This document shows, in pieces, positions 16,638 through 26,196 of a stretch of 55,402 nt of DNA; position 1 is the first letter of the stretch, and every line of letters begins with the position of its first letter. Origin of the DNA: Candidatus Nitrotoga sp. BS (lineage in GTDB: Bacteria > Pseudomonadota > Gammaproteobacteria > Burkholderiales > Gallionellaceae). Made by a program: the position numbers and the translations under genes. The notes below the pieces were generated by a model. The model made no database searches. It saw only the letters and a list, made by a program, of their open reading frames with translations, and was not told where the DNA came from. The stretch is taken from positions 1 to 55,402 of the forward strand of contig NZ_CAKMLL010000040.1 of the NCBI RefSeq assembly GCF_927797785.1, read 5' to 3'.

Positions 16638-19409
16638 ATGAACTTGCTTGCCACGCCTGCCGATATTAACTTGAAAGACACGCCATTACGTGAAGACATT
16701 CGTCTGCTCGGACGTATCCTTGGTGACACCTTACGCGAGCAGGAGGGTGATAAAACCTTCGATTTGGTCGAGAACGTGCGTCGCTGTGCAGTACATTTCC
16801 GCAAGACTCAGGACGAGAGCGATCGCGATCAACTGGAACAAATCTTGGATGCGTTATCACCGCAGGATACGGTGTCCGTAGTTCGTGCTTTCAGTTATTT
16901 CTCGCAACTAGCTAATATTACTGAAGATCTGCATCACAATCGTCGCCGTCGCGCGCATCTTATTGCCAACTCCCCTCCGCAGGAGGGAAGTGTGCAACTG
17001 GCTTTCGACCGTATACAGGAAAAGAATATTACCATTGAGGCGGTGCAGGCTTTTTTTGACAAGGCACTGATCTCCCCGGTGCTCACAGCACATCCTACTG
17101 AGGTGCAGCGTAAGAGTATCCGCGACTGCCAGCTCATTATCGCCAGTTTGCTATCAGACCGCGATCGGATCGCAATGACGCCAGACGAGTTGGCCGACAA
17201 TGAAGAAGCATTGCGCCGTTTTGTGCTGATTATGTGGCATACACGTATGTTGCGCACTTCGAAATTATCAGTGCTGGATGAAGTGAAAAATGGCCTAGCC
17301 TATTATCGCTATACCTTTTTCAGGGAAATCCCCCATATTTATGCTAGCCTCGAAAAGCAGATCGAAGCACGTTTTGGCAAGCGCCTGCGCATTCCGCCAT
17401 TTTTGCGCATCGGCAGCTGGATCGGGGGCGACCGTGATGGCAACCCATTTGTCACGCATCAAGTCATGCTGGATACCGCAATGCGGCATTCGGCTACAAC
17501 ACTGGAATATTATCTGTCGGAAACCCACCTGCTCCGTAAGCGACTCAGCCTTTCTACTCGGTGGGTAAATGTCAGCAAGGAATTGGAAGAATTTTCCTCC
17601 CGGTCGCCAGACAAAGCGATCAACCGTAAAGACGAACCCTATCGCCGTGCTCTGATCGCCATCTACTCGCGTTTGGTAGCGACTACGGCCCAGCTTGGAT
17701 ATCACGTCAAACACTTGCAACCGGTTAGCCGAAATGCCAAACCTTACGCGAATGCGCAAGAATATATAGCTGACCTTGATATTATTATCAATTCGCTTGA
17801 ACAACATGGTGCGATATATCTGGCACGCGGGCGAGTGGGTTGCCTGCGCCGCGCAGTCGAGTTATTTGGCTTTCATCTTGCACCGTTGGATATGCGCCAG
17901 CACAGCGGCGTGCATGAGCAAGTAGTGAGCGAAATACTCGCCAATGCCGACAACACTAATTATCCCAAGCTGGATGAAGCAAATCGCTGCGACGTATTAA
18001 TTACAGTGCTGCAGGCAGGCAAGATATTGCTCGGTGACATTGAACAATACTCTGATCTCGTAAAAAGCGAGCTTCAACTGATGCAAGCGGCTGCAAAAAT
18101 CCACTCCCAATTTGGTCATGTTGCGTTACCCAACTACATTATTTCCAAGGCTGATGCAGTAAGCGACCTGCTCGAAGTGGCACTGATGCTGCAACAGGTC
18201 GGTTTGCTGGAAAACGATCATAAGCTACATCTCAACATCATTCCGCTATTCGAGACTATCGCCGATTTGCGTATTTGCGGCGTGATCATGAACGAATTAT
18301 TCTCCATTCCGTTCTACCGTGAATTATTAAAGAGCCGCGGCGATACACAGGAAGTAATGCTAGGTTACTCCGACAGCAATAAAGATGGTGGTTACCTTAC
18401 CGCCAATTGGGAGCTATATAAGGCTGAACTCGAGCTGGTTAAGGTGTTCGAAAGCCATGGTGTTGAATTGCGACTTTTCCACGGCCGTGGTGGCACAGTG
18501 GGGCGCGGTGGTGGTCCAAGTTACGAGGCTATCCTGGCACAGCCGCCGGGCAGCGTAAACGCTCAAATTCGCATTACCGAGCAGGGCGAAGTTATTTCCA
18601 GCAAATACTCTGATCCTGAAATCGGACGGCGCAATTTGGAAATTCTCATCGCCGCCACCATGGAAGCTACATTGCTGCACCACCATGGCGATGATAATGA
18701 CAGCACCATGCCGGAGTACCTCCGTATTGCGGAAGCGCTCAGCTTGGATGCCTTCGCCGCCTACCGCAAGCTGGTGTATGAGACGCCCGGTTTTACCGAT
18801 TATTTTTTCGCGGCTACACCAATCCGAGAAATTGCCGAACTCAACATTGGTAGTCGTCCCTCCTCGCGCAAGGCATCCAACAAAATCGAAGACCTGCGTG
18901 CTATTCCTTGGGTGTTCAGTTGGAGCTTGAGCCGTGTAATTTTGCCTGGCTGGTATGGCTTTGGAAGCGCGATACAACAATTTATTGAGCGTGAAGGCGA
19001 ATCTGGGATGCAGCAACTACAATCCATGTATAAAAACTGGGCGTTTTTTCGCGGCCTGCTTTCCAATATGGACATGGTTCTATCCAAAACGGACTTGGGC
19101 ATCGCCTCTCGTTATGCCGAACTGGTACCTGACGAAACCTTGCGTCACACCATCTTCGACATGATAGAAACGGAATGGCAACGTACGGTGGACATGCTGT
19201 TCGCCATCACCGGCGCGACCACCTTGCTGGAAGGTAATCCAACCTTGGCGCGCAGCCTCACTACGCGCACTCCCTATATCGACCCGCTTAACCACCTGCA
19301 AGTGGGGTTATTGCACCGCCACCGCTCGGGCGATAATCACTACTTAGTTAAACGTGGGATACACCTGACAATAAACGGAATTGCGGCGGGATTGCGGAAT
19401 AGCGGATAG
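16638..19409 (+). CDS. ppc: Phosphoenolpyruvate carboxylase
   Basis: This enzyme adds bicarbonate to PEP to make oxaloacetate, replenishing the citric acid cycle; in autotrophs it supports biosynthesis. Signatures visible are LTAHPTEVQRKS (catalytic histidine), GSWIGGDRDGNPFVT, the HGRGGTVGRGGGPSYEAI loop (catalytic His and Arg), and the C-terminal LRNSG end used in inhibitor binding. The 923-aa length is typical. It lies between hemC and the LytTR pair, as in several betaproteobacteria. No frameshift is seen. Confidence 0.97.
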   Translation: MNLLATPADINLKDTPLREDIRLLGRILGDTLREQEGDKTFDLVENVRRCAVHFRKTQDESDRDQLEQILDALSPQDTVSVVRAFSYFSQLANITEDLHHNRRRRAHLIANSPPQEGSVQLAFDRIQEKNITIEAVQAFFDKALISPVLTAHPTEVQRKSIRDCQLIIASLLSDRDRIAMTPDELADNEEALRRFVLIMWHTRMLRTSKLSVLDEVKNGLAYYRYTFFREIPHIYASLEKQIEARFGKRLRIPPFLRIGSWIGGDRDGNPFVTHQVMLDTAMRHSATTLEYYLSETHLLRKRLSLSTRWVNVSKELEEFSSRSPDKAINRKDEPYRRALIAIYSRLVATTAQLGYHVKHLQPVSRNAKPYANAQEYIADLDIIINSLEQHGAIYLARGRVGCLRRAVELFGFHLAPLDMRQHSGVHEQVVSEILANADNTNYPKLDEANRCDVLITVLQAGKILLGDIEQYSDLVKSELQLMQAAAKIHSQFGHVALPNYIISKADAVSDLLEVALMLQQVGLLENDHKLHLNIIPLFETIADLRICGVIMNELFSIPFYRELLKSRGDTQEVMLGYSDSNKDGGYLTANWELYKAELELVKVFESHGVELRLFHGRGGTVGRGGGPSYEAILAQPPGSVNAQIRITEQGEVISSKYSDPEIGRRNLEILIAATMEATLLHHHGDDNDSTMPEYLRIAEALSLDAFAAYRKLVYETPGFTDYFFAATPIREIAELNIGSRPSSRKASNKIEDLRAIPWVFSWSLSRVILPGWYGFGSAIQQFIEREGESGMQQLQSMYKNWAFFRGLLSNMDMVLSKTDLGIASRYAELVPDETLRHTIFDMIETEWQRTVDMLFAITGATTLLEGNPTLARSLTTRTPYIDPLNHLQVGLLHRHRSGDNHYLVKRGIHLTINGIAAGLRNSG

Positions 19410-19566
19410 TTGAGGCAATGTTATGCCATTCAATTGGTATATGGGGATTGGACTGGTTTCGGATACATACAAGTAGCTCGATAACACCTGCATGTATTCT
19501 GGTTGCAACAAACATTAATGTTTGGTTAGTCTAGTATGATGCATGAAGTTTTGAGCAACCAACCAG

Positions 19567-20331
19567 CTAACCAAACTTTTTCACTATAAACCGCTGTCTG
19601 CGGCTAATCGGTAACGTCTCGTTCAATCCCTTGAGATTGACCGTCCAGTGTGATTCGCCGCCTTTCTCATCGACAACTTTTTCAAAGCCGACGACCTCAT
19701 CTTTTGCCACCAAACAATTGCGGTGGATACGCATGAAACGTGCGGAAAATTCCTTTTCCAGCGCGCCGAGCGACTCTTCAATCAGGTACTCGCGTTCTAC
19801 TGTGCGTACAGTAACGTATTTCAGCTCGGCACGTAGATACAGCACTTGATCGATGGGAATAAGATGGATCTTGCCACGCTCGTGAATCGCAATATTTTTG
19901 CGCGGCTCGGGGGTAAGTTCCTGCAGTTTTTCACTTCGTAAAGGCACAGCAGAACGCGCACGCGTGAGGGCGTCGGATAAACGGCCGAGCCGAATAGGTT
20001 TGAGCAGATAATCAACGGCATGCAACTCAAAAGCCTGAATGGCGTAAACGTCATAGGCGGTAGTGAAAATGATTGCTGGCGGTTTAGGTAACTTGTTGAG
20101 GTGCTGCGCCAACTCAATACCATCCATTTGCGGCATCCGGATATCAACCAGCACCACATCAACTTGCACTTCGGATAACTTATCCAGCGCCTCGTATCCG
20201 TTGCCTGCTTCGCCCATCAGTTGCAGTGGCAATTGTTCGGCGCAATCGTTAAGCAGATCCTTAAGGCGATTACGTGCAGGCGGCTCGTCATCCACTATAA
20301 AAACAGTGAGTGGAATTTCAACATCGTTCAC
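19567..20331 (-). CDS. LytTR-family response regulator (AlgR-like)
   Basis: A receiver domain (residues 8-125) carries the acidic pocket VDDEPP, the phosphoryl acceptor Asp63 (VLVDIRMPQMDG), TTAYD and LLKP. It is followed by a LytTR DNA-binding domain (about 150-250), with FMRIHRNCLVA typical of that fold. The sensor kinase lies 46 bp upstream on the same strand, so the two form a system. The position beside argH and the hemCD genes matches the AlgZ-AlgR locus of pseudomonads and relatives. The regulated genes here are unknown; the symbol is left blank because target genes cannot be inferred. Confidence 0.92.
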   Translation of the reverse strand: MNDVEIPLTVFIVDDEPPARNRLKDLLNDCAEQLPLQLMGEAGNGYEALDKLSEVQVDVVLVDIRMPQMDGIELAQHLNKLPKPPAIIFTTAYDVYAIQAFELHAVDYLLKPIRLGRLSDALTRARSAVPLRSEKLQELTPEPRKNIAIHERGKIHLIPIDQVLYLRAELKYVTVRTVEREYLIEESLGALEKEFSARFMRIHRNCLVAKDEVVGFEKVVDEKGGESHWTVNLKGLNETLPISRRQRFIVKKFG

Positions 20332-20377
20332 TGGACTCTCCTTAAGTCAAAACTGGACAACATACCCTCCCTTCCCT

Positions 20378-21457
20378 TCACGCAAAAGTTTGACCTTTGT
20401 TTTTATCACGCGAAAGATGTGACTTTGGGGGCTCCTTAACATATGGCAGCTTGATATGCACTCGGTAAAAATCCTTGCCGATCTCAACCGTATAACTTGC
20501 CTCAACGTCGAATTGCAACGCTAAACGCTCACGAATATTGCTCAATGCCATTTTGTTTCCTACATGGTGACTGCCTTGTTCCCGACGCGGGTTATACATT
20601 TCGAGGTGCATTTCATTGCCGTTGCGATACAGCTTGATATCGACAAACCCGCCCTCGGTCAGTGGTTCTATTCCGTGATATACGGCATTTTCAAGTAACG
20701 GCTGCAATATCAGGGGCGGCAGCAGCGCATCATCCGGCATATTTTCGGTGTACCAGTTCACCTTTAGACGTTCGCCCAAGCGTAATTGTTCCAGCGCAAG
20801 ATACTGACGCGCAAGGGCCACTTCTTGTCGCATAGCCACTAAATCGCCATCGTGTGCCATCGCCATGCGGAATAGGTCAGCCATATCTTCCAATGCAGTT
20901 TCAGCACGTTTGGGGTTGGCGCGAATGATACCGAGTACAGCATTAATAGTGTTAAACAGGAAGTGTGGGCGGATGCGAGCCTGCAAAGCCTGCAAACGCG
21001 CCTCATCAAAAGCGGGGGAATAAACTCCGACATTAAATCGAAAATAGACTAACAAAAGGCCGGCAACAACAATGCCGAGCAAGGCGTTACGCACAGAATA
21101 GAAATACCCATGCGCTATGGTGTCAAAGAACAACTTTCCCCCCAAATGGTAAATTATCAGGGTGACAGTCATCGCCATTAGCAGCACAGCAGTGATGCCC
21201 TGCTTGTAGGTCAGTCGTTTTAGCCAGGGGTTAAGCACAAACAATAGCGACAAGTTCAACAACAACACGGGTTGCAGCAACGCTGAAATGTCTATCATGC
21301 GCTTTACAATATCCTGCCAAGATGATGCCTCTGCAATGGCAACCAACAATACCATGCCATTGACTAGCAACAGACTCCGCAACATGACACCCAATTTACG
21401 AAAATCGGGTAACGCAACGGACAGCCTGTTTTGATTTATACTTTGCATATTTGGCAT
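20378..21457 (-). CDS. LytS/AlgZ-type sensor histidine kinase
   Basis: The N-terminal half has several hydrophobic helices (about residues 25-135). The His_kinase domain follows, with [20 protein letters not shown] providing the phosphorylated His. An HATPase region ([16 protein letters not shown]) and a final VHIKLPY segment complete it. ATG 21457 is preferred: the longer frame from 21643 runs back into the divergent argH. The family usually senses at the membrane and signals through a LytTR regulator, which here follows directly. Length is 359 aa. Confidence 0.9.
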   Translation of the reverse strand: MPNMQSINQNRLSVALPDFRKLGVMLRSLLLVNGMVLLVAIAEASSWQDIVKRMIDISALLQPVLLLNLSLLFVLNPWLKRLTYKQGITAVLLMAMTVTLIIYHLGGKLFFDTIAHGYFYSVRNALLGIVVAGLLLVYFRFNVGVYSPAFDEARLQALQARIRPHFLFNTINAVLGIIRANPKRAETALEDMADLFRMAMAHDGDLVAMRQEVALARQYLALEQLRLGERLKVNWYTENMPDDALLPPLILQPLLENAVYHGIEPLTEGGFVDIKLYRNGNEMHLEMYNPRREQGSHHVGNKMALSNIRERLALQFDVEASYTVEIGKDFYRVHIKLPYVKEPPKSHLSRDKNKGQTFA

Positions 21458-21502
21458 GACAGATACATCTCTGTATATACCGCACATTCTGGACAAGAGA
21501 CG

Positions 21503-22897
21503 ATGACTATGCAAGACAATAAAACCTGGTCGGGACGGTTTGCCGAACCGGTAGCGGAACTGGTGAAGCGGTATACAGCTTCGATAGAGTTTGATAAGCG
21601 ACTGGCACCGTTCGACATTCATGCATCGCTGGCTCATGCGCAAATGCTGGAGGCATGTGGCATCATCGCCACGCAGGACTTAGCTGATATCCGTCGTGGC
21701 ATGACGCAAATCGAACATGAAATTGTCAATGGCAAATTCGCCTGGTCTCTCGATCTGGAAGATGTGCATCTCAATATCGAAAAGCGCCTGACCACTCTAG
21801 TAGGCGATGCAGGCAAGCGCTTGCACACCGGGCGCTCGCGCAACGACCAAGTGGCAACCGATGTGCGCCTGTATTTGCGCCACGCCATCGACGATCTGCA
21901 CGAACTCATACGTAGTTTGCAATCTGCAATCATTGATCTTGCCATACAGCACACGCAAACCATAATGCCGGGCTACACCCATTTACAGGTAGCGCAACCA
22001 GTGAGTTTCGCACATCACCTGATGGCGTATTTCGAGATGCTTAAACGCGATGCTGAACGCATCATCGACTGTAGAAAGCGCGTTAACCGCCTGCCACTTG
22101 GTGCGGCCGCATTGGCAGGCACCAGCTATCCGATTAAGCGTGAGATGGTAGCGGAACTTCTTGGTTTCGACGGAGTATGTGAAAACTCACTAGACGCAGT
22201 ATCAGATCGCGATTTCGCCATTGAATTTACCGCTTGCGCAGCGCTCACCATGACACACTTATCACGCCTGTCAGAGGAACTGATTCTGTGGATGAATCCG
22301 CGCTTCGGTTTTATCGACATTTCTGACCGATTCTGCACTGGGTCATCCATCATGCCGCAGAAAAAAAATCCAGACGTGCCGGAACTGGTGCGCGGCAAGA
22401 CCGGCCGTGTGAACGGTAATCTAGTAACGTTATTGACACTGATGAAAGGCCAGCCACTGGCCTATAACAAGGACAACCAGGAAGATAAAGAACCTTTGTT
22501 CGATACGGTAGATACACTAACGCAAACCTTACGTATCTACGCTGACATGGTGGGCGGCATCACTGTCAAACCGGCCGCCATGCGCGACGCTGCTTTACAA
22601 GGTTATGCTACGGCCACAGATTTGGCCGATTATCTGGTAAAGAAGGGGATACCGTTCCGTGATGCGCACGAAGCGGTTGCGCTGGCGGTGCGCTTTGCTG
22701 AGCAGCGCAATTGCGACCTGAGCGAGCTAAAGCTGGAAGAATTACAACAATTCTCGTCACTCATTGCAAATGACGTCTACTCTGTGCTCACACTGGAAGG
22801 TTCGTTAGCCAGTCGCAATCACATCGGCGGCGCCGCACCTCAACAGGTTGAAGCTGCCATCGCGCAAGCTCGTAAATACCTCGCAGGGCCAACTTAA
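21503..22897 (+). CDS. argH: Argininosuccinate lyase
   Basis: ArgH splits argininosuccinate to arginine and fumarate, the last step of arginine synthesis. Visible motifs are WSGRFAEP at the start, [24 protein letters not shown] and the fumarase-superfamily signature [12 protein letters not shown] (catalytic serine). ATG 21503 follows AAGAGA and gives 464 aa, as usual; the upstream extension from 21431 would overlap the divergent kinase gene. The 45-bp gap to the kinase must carry both promoters. Confidence 0.97.
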   Translation: MTMQDNKTWSGRFAEPVAELVKRYTASIEFDKRLAPFDIHASLAHAQMLEACGIIATQDLADIRRGMTQIEHEIVNGKFAWSLDLEDVHLNIEKRLTTLVGDAGKRLHTGRSRNDQVATDVRLYLRHAIDDLHELIRSLQSAIIDLAIQHTQTIMPGYTHLQVAQPVSFAHHLMAYFEMLKRDAERIIDCRKRVNRLPLGAAALAGTSYPIKREMVAELLGFDGVCENSLDAVSDRDFAIEFTACAALTMTHLSRLSEELILWMNPRFGFIDISDRFCTGSSIMPQKKNPDVPELVRGKTGRVNGNLVTLLTLMKGQPLAYNKDNQEDKEPLFDTVDTLTQTLRIYADMVGGITVKPAAMRDAALQGYATATDLADYLVKKGIPFRDAHEAVALAVRFAEQRNCDLSELKLEELQQFSSLIANDVYSVLTLEGSLASRNHIGGAAPQQVEAAIAQARKYLAGPT

Positions 22898-22902
22898 ATA
22901 TT

Positions 22903-22925
22903 AAAAAGGCGACCTTACGGTCGCC
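22903..22925 (-). terminator. Intrinsic terminator for grxD
   Basis: A 7-bp perfect stem GGCGACC / GGTCGCC with a TTAC loop (22908-22925) is preceded on the plus strand by AAAAA. On the minus strand it is therefore a GC stem followed by TTTTT, ending grxD. On the plus strand the stem is followed by CAAAAAA, so its effect on argH is less clear. It lies between the convergent genes. Confidence 0.75.
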
Positions 22926-22953
22926 CAAAAAATGCACTACCTAAACCATTGCT

Positions 22954-23262
22954 CTATGAATGGAGTAATGTCTTCAACTCTCCGTTGTTATACATCTCGC
23001 TCACGATGTCGCAGCCACCGATAAATTTGCCATGCACATAGAGCTGAGGAACCGTTGGCCAATCAGAATACTCTTTGATACCTTGGCGTATTTCTGGATC
23101 AGAGAGCACGTCAACAGTGACAAGATTTTGCAAACCGCATGCTTTGAGAGTTTGTACTACATTGGCAGAAAATCCACATTGTGGAGATTCTGCTGTGCCT
23201 TTCATATACAACACCACAGGATTACTGGTTACCTGTTCTTTGATAAGCGCTTGTATGTCCAT
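22954..23262 (-). CDS. grxD: Monothiol glutaredoxin (Grx4 family)
   Basis: This small protein carries or delivers 2Fe-2S clusters as a glutathione-ligated dimer and is not mainly a disulfide reductase. It shows [13 protein letters not shown] with the CGFS active site, then [19 protein letters not shown], which forms the glutathione site. ATG 23262 lies 7 nt after AGGGG and gives 102 aa, the family norm; the longer frame from 23421 adds an unrelated extension. It ends at the terminator at 22903-22925. Confidence 0.95.
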   Translation of the reverse strand: MDIQALIKEQVTSNPVVLYMKGTAESPQCGFSANVVQTLKACGLQNLVTVDVLSDPEIRQGIKEYSDWPTVPQLYVHGKFIGGCDIVSEMYNNGELKTLLHS

Positions 23263-23694
23263 GTTATAGCCCCTGAAATTAGTTGAGTGATTCACTGGGT
23301 ATATTAGCAGCACGTTCATTGCCGGGTCAAGGATAAAGCAGGTGCCGGACAAATTCTTTGCGCTGACGCTTGCCTTGGCAGCAATGCAGGGCGCTAACCT
23401 TTGCGTGCTAGAGCGCGTCACTTACGACTTGCTCATGCGGGCGGTATGGTTGGAAGATGGAATATACCTTCAGCCAGAACGACAAGCCGCTATATGGCAT
23501 GCTCAGCTCCATTGCAGTGCTGCATTTGAGCTGGACAGATAGGTGATAGAGTCAATCGTTACGGTGAGAGGTGAAATGTTGGGCTGCACTATATTCAACC
23601 CAACTTACCGGGCTGGTTTGAAAAAGGTGTCTTAATTGTGTTTAAATATAGCTTGCAACGCATGCAAATTTTAAAATAATCAGGGGATAAAACA
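23263..23694. other. 432-bp stretch without a convincing gene
   Basis: This lies between the divergent grxD and the parvulin gene. Both a plus-strand 66-codon frame (23342-23542) and the minus-strand frame extending grxD upstream are open over part of it. Neither resembles a known family nor has a good ribosome site. The last 60 bp are AT-rich and contain the parvulin ribosome site (CAGGGGAT). It may hold a decayed gene, but I cannot identify one. Confidence 0.5.
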
Positions 23695-23976
23695 ATGGCA
23701 AAAGCCAATGCACGTCATATTTTGGTCGAAACAGAAGAGCAATGTAACAGCCTAAAGGATGAAATTAGTAATGGCGCAGAATTTTCAGACCTGGCCGCGA
23801 AACATTCAAGCTGCCCTTCCGGAAAACAAGGTGGAGATTTGGGTGAATTCGGTCCAGGGCAAATGGTCAAAGAGTTTGATGAGGTGGTTTTTAGTGCCCC
23901 CGTTGGTGTAGTACAAGGCCCTGTTAAAACGCAGTTTGGTTATCATCTGCTTGAAGTAACAAAACGTAGCGACTAG
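23695..23976 (+). CDS. ppiC: Parvulin-type peptidyl-prolyl isomerase
   Basis: This single-domain, 93-aa cytoplasmic parvulin catalyses cis-trans isomerisation at proline. The rotamase domain is complete: ARHILVETEEQC, FSDLAAKHSSCPSGKQGGDLGEFGPGQMVKEFDEVVF and GYHLLEVT. It has no signal peptide, so it matches E. coli PpiC (Par10) rather than SurA or PpiD. A strong ribosome site (AGGGGAT) precedes the ATG and a clear intrinsic terminator follows, so it is a one-gene unit. Confidence 0.95.
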   Translation: MAKANARHILVETEEQCNSLKDEISNGAEFSDLAAKHSSCPSGKQGGDLGEFGPGQMVKEFDEVVFSAPVGVVQGPVKTQFGYHLLEVTKRSD

Positions 23977-24002
23977 ACTTAGATGCATACCTAATCGCTG
24001 GT

Positions 24003-24030
24003 AAAGGGAGCGGATAGGCTCCCTTTTGTA
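24003..24030 (+). terminator. Intrinsic terminator of the parvulin gene
   Basis: A perfect 9-bp stem AAAGGGAGC / GCTCCCTTT with a 6-nt GGATAG loop is followed by TTGTATT. It lies 27 bp after the parvulin stop. Confidence 0.9.
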
Positions 24031-24105
24031 TTGCATATTTTGCAAGAATAACTCATGACAACTCCGCTGTCCTTGAGATGCGTTACACCGAGCCAGTATT
24101 AGCTG

Positions 24106-24128
24106 TTGCACTTCGAGCTTGAATCCGC
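24106..24128. repeat. IS30-like terminal sequence, copy 2
   Basis: This is the best copy of a tag of the form TTGCACTTCGA, then GCTTGAATCCGC. It shares 21 of 23 positions with 29-51 and its core with 31572-31591. It lies alone between the parvulin terminator and the iron-sulfur protein gene, with no transposase nearby. It may be a solo end or a footprint left after loss of an element. Confidence 0.5.
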
Positions 24129-24305
24129 CAGTCTTATATACTGATGCATTAAGAGTCATTTTTTCAAATGGCCAGGAAGGCCTCGCGAAGATGAAGCGTT
24201 TACTGGAGTAAATGACAAATCGAGCTTGTTCTTGACGCGGTATTTTTGGGAAAAAACTTCATGCAATAGTCTCGACAATTATGAGCGTTAGATGATGAGG
24301 ATATT

Positions 24306-24932
24306 ATGACAGTCGAAAAACATGAATCAAAAGATGGTGTTTTATATTTTGATGGCAGCAAGTGTATTCATTCACGAAACTGTGTGCTTCATCGCCCTGA
24401 TGTTTTTGTGCCCAATGTCGAGGGCGAGTGGATACATCCTGAAAATGCCGATGGCGGCGAGCTGAATGCATTAGCTGAAAACTGTCCATCGGGAGCGATA
24501 CGTTTTGTGGGCAACAGTAAATCAGAGCGCAAGCCTTTGGTTAATACTTTGCACATCCGTGAGAATGGACCCTATGCCCTTAGCGCTGAGATTGAATTTA
24601 ACGGTCAAGAGCTTGGGTCACGATTAACGCTATGTCGCTGCGGTGCTTCGGCCAATAAGCCCTATTGCGATGGTTCGCATTCTGCTATAAATTTTCAAGC
24701 GACTGGTGAGCCTGCTACAAAAGAATCCGATGTGCTCGAACAAAGAAACGGTCAGTTAAAAATATCCCCGCAAACAGATGGGCCTTTGATGCTTGAAGGG
24801 AATTTAGAGATTTGTTCAGGCACTGGCCGCACTATTAATCGAGTACAAAAAACGTTTTTATGCCGTTGTGGTGCTTCAGCCAATAAACCTTATTGCGATG
24901 GTAGCCATGCAAAAATAGATTTTAAGGCTTAA
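24306..24932 (+). CDS. Three-cluster iron-sulfur protein: Fer4_19 plus two CDGSH domains
   Basis: The 208-aa protein has three predicted cluster sites. The N-terminal divergent ferredoxin domain (residues about 8-70) has FDGSKCIHSRNC and ENCPSGAI. Two CDGSH domains follow, each with the same CRCGASANKPYCDGSH core (about 114-129 and 184-199), giving 3Cys-1His 2Fe-2S ligands twice. There is no signal peptide or membrane anchor, so it is cytoplasmic. Relatives occur as such fusions in bacteria and are thought to carry electrons or clusters; no enzyme domain is present. The duplicated 16-residue core suggests an internal duplication of the CDGSH unit. It has no operon partners. Confidence 0.9.
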   Translation: MTVEKHESKDGVLYFDGSKCIHSRNCVLHRPDVFVPNVEGEWIHPENADGGELNALAENCPSGAIRFVGNSKSERKPLVNTLHIRENGPYALSAEIEFNGQELGSRLTLCRCGASANKPYCDGSHSAINFQATGEPATKESDVLEQRNGQLKISPQTDGPLMLEGNLEICSGTGRTINRVQKTFLCRCGASANKPYCDGSHAKIDFKA

Positions 24933-25064
24933 CCTTGATCCCGTTGCTCGTTTTCGAGCCTGGCGAAATCGCTCATTTCACTTTATGTGAGGGTGGTTAA
25001 CGCGTCGATGAGCGGCGCTGAACTGCGCAGCACGAAGGCGTCAGCTCGATTGGCTTGTTGGACG

Positions 25065-25598
25065 TCATCTCGAGGAACCTGTCATTCTCTTGGTTCCAAC
25101 GTTGCAGGGACCCCGGCCGAATCTTTTTCGAAAATAGTACGACCCACCAAATCGCATTTCCCATCCACCTTTCCTGTCAAAAGAGAGGCTTCCGACGCCG
25201 CCGCGTTGCACAAAATGGTGGAGATAGTTAACTTTCTCCTTGTAGCCTTCGTCGATTCCGGCTCCCCCGATGTAGTACAGAACAAAGAGTGGGCGTTGCG
25301 GTACTTGTTTGGGAGGAGCAATTTCGCTGTAGGAATACGCCACGCACTGCCATAGTAGATCTTTCGCTTTAGTGTCGTGCTTTGTCTTGTCCGTTTCGTT
25401 GAACAGCTTAAGTTCGATGACGATATAACCTTGGTCAAAACCTTGCTCTATCAGGTGCTGGCGCGGGACCAGAACCAAGTCGTAGAAAACGGCTTCCCCG
25501 GAATGCTTGTGGGCACCTGTCCAGCCTTCGAATACGCCGAAATCGCCAAGGAGTCTCGCGCGAATCTCTTCACGGAGTGGCCGTTCTGGATCACTCAT
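25065..25598 (-). CDS. Small PD-(D/E)XK nuclease-like protein, otherwise unrecognised
   Basis: I do not recognise a named family. The 177-aa protein shows the ordered motif set of the PD-(D/E)XK fold: Asp40 (AVFYDLVLVP), Glu62-x-Lys64 (YIVIELKLF), then Gln84-x-x-x-Tyr88 (QCVAYSY). The latter is the extra motif of RecB/Cas4-like members. A predicted strand (PLFVLYYIG) follows. The basic C-terminus is glycine- and arginine-rich and may be frameshifted or unstructured. It begins 9 bp after the hemerythrin-like gene on the same strand. Codon use is more GC-rich than its neighbours, which hints at transfer. A catalytic role is inferred from motif spacing only. Confidence 0.55.
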   Translation of the reverse strand: MSDPERPLREEIRARLLGDFGVFEGWTGAHKHSGEAVFYDLVLVPRQHLIEQGFDQGYIVIELKLFNETDKTKHDTKAKDLLWQCVAYSYSEIAPPKQVPQRPLFVLYYIGGAGIDEGYKEKVNYLHHFVQRGGVGSLSFDRKGGWEMRFGGSYYFRKRFGRGPCNVGTKRMTGSSR

Positions 25599-25607
25599 CT
25601 ATGATGT

Positions 25608-26147
25608 TCAATATGTATTGGAAAACACAGCCCCGCGCCGTGCCGCCATGCTTCTACCCAGTGCTTCCAGTTGGATAGGCCCCAGCAACTTTGCCACTTG
25701 TGGCAATAGCTGCGTATTCTCCAGAGAGATGTGGTGTTCATGCACTGTGATGAAATGTTCCACCGATTGAATATCTAACTCCGTCGCTCGGCCTTCTGCA
25801 ATAGCAAGCAACAAAGGACGTAACTGCTGCCATGCCGAATCCAGCAGCGTGTGCTCGTCCAGCAAGCGCGCTATTAATTCGTGCATCTCTACGTTTGGAG
25901 TGGCGAGCAGGCGAGGAAATAGATCCTGTTCCTCGTCATCATGGTGATCCTGTCCGGCGGTATCGAAATAGCGCAGAATGGCTTGCGTGGCTTGTTGTGC
26001 CTGCACATCGCAGCCATGAGATGGCAGATATTGCAGTAGCTTGCTTAGCGTGGCGCACTGTGTCTGTATTTTGCCGTGACAGGCTAACAGCATTTCCAGT
26101 GGATTATCGAAACTGGGAACGGATGCGCTATCCAATAAGTCGCTCAT
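25608..26147 (-). CDS. Hemerythrin-like (HHE) domain protein
   Basis: This 179-aa four-helix protein has the histidine and acidic ligands of hemerythrin-like domains: His24 (ACHGKIQ), the QDHHDDEEQDLFP segment in helix 2, LLDEH, and HEHHISLENTQLLP near residue 150. Such domains hold a di-iron site and bind O2 or NO, or act as iron-sensing or repair proteins. It is cytoplasmic with no fused output domain. It lies 49 bp after the HPP-family gene on the same strand, so a shared transcript is likely. Confidence 0.85.
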   Translation of the reverse strand: MSDLLDSASVPSFDNPLEMLLACHGKIQTQCATLSKLLQYLPSHGCDVQAQQATQAILRYFDTAGQDHHDDEEQDLFPRLLATPNVEMHELIARLLDEHTLLDSAWQQLRPLLLAIAEGRATELDIQSVEHFITVHEHHISLENTQLLPQVAKLLGPIQLEALGRSMAARRGAVFSNTY

Positions 26148-26196
26148 CTTGTTCCCTTTGTATTACAAGTAATCACAAGTTCGTTAGCGCAACGGA

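Noticed and set aside
18414-19016. 200-codon minus-strand frame
   Set aside because: It is antisense to the highly conserved 3' half of ppc and is a shadow frame.
23342-23542. 66-codon plus-strand frame between grxD and the parvulin gene
   Set aside because: No recognisable domain and no ribosome site; it may be part of an unidentified decayed gene.
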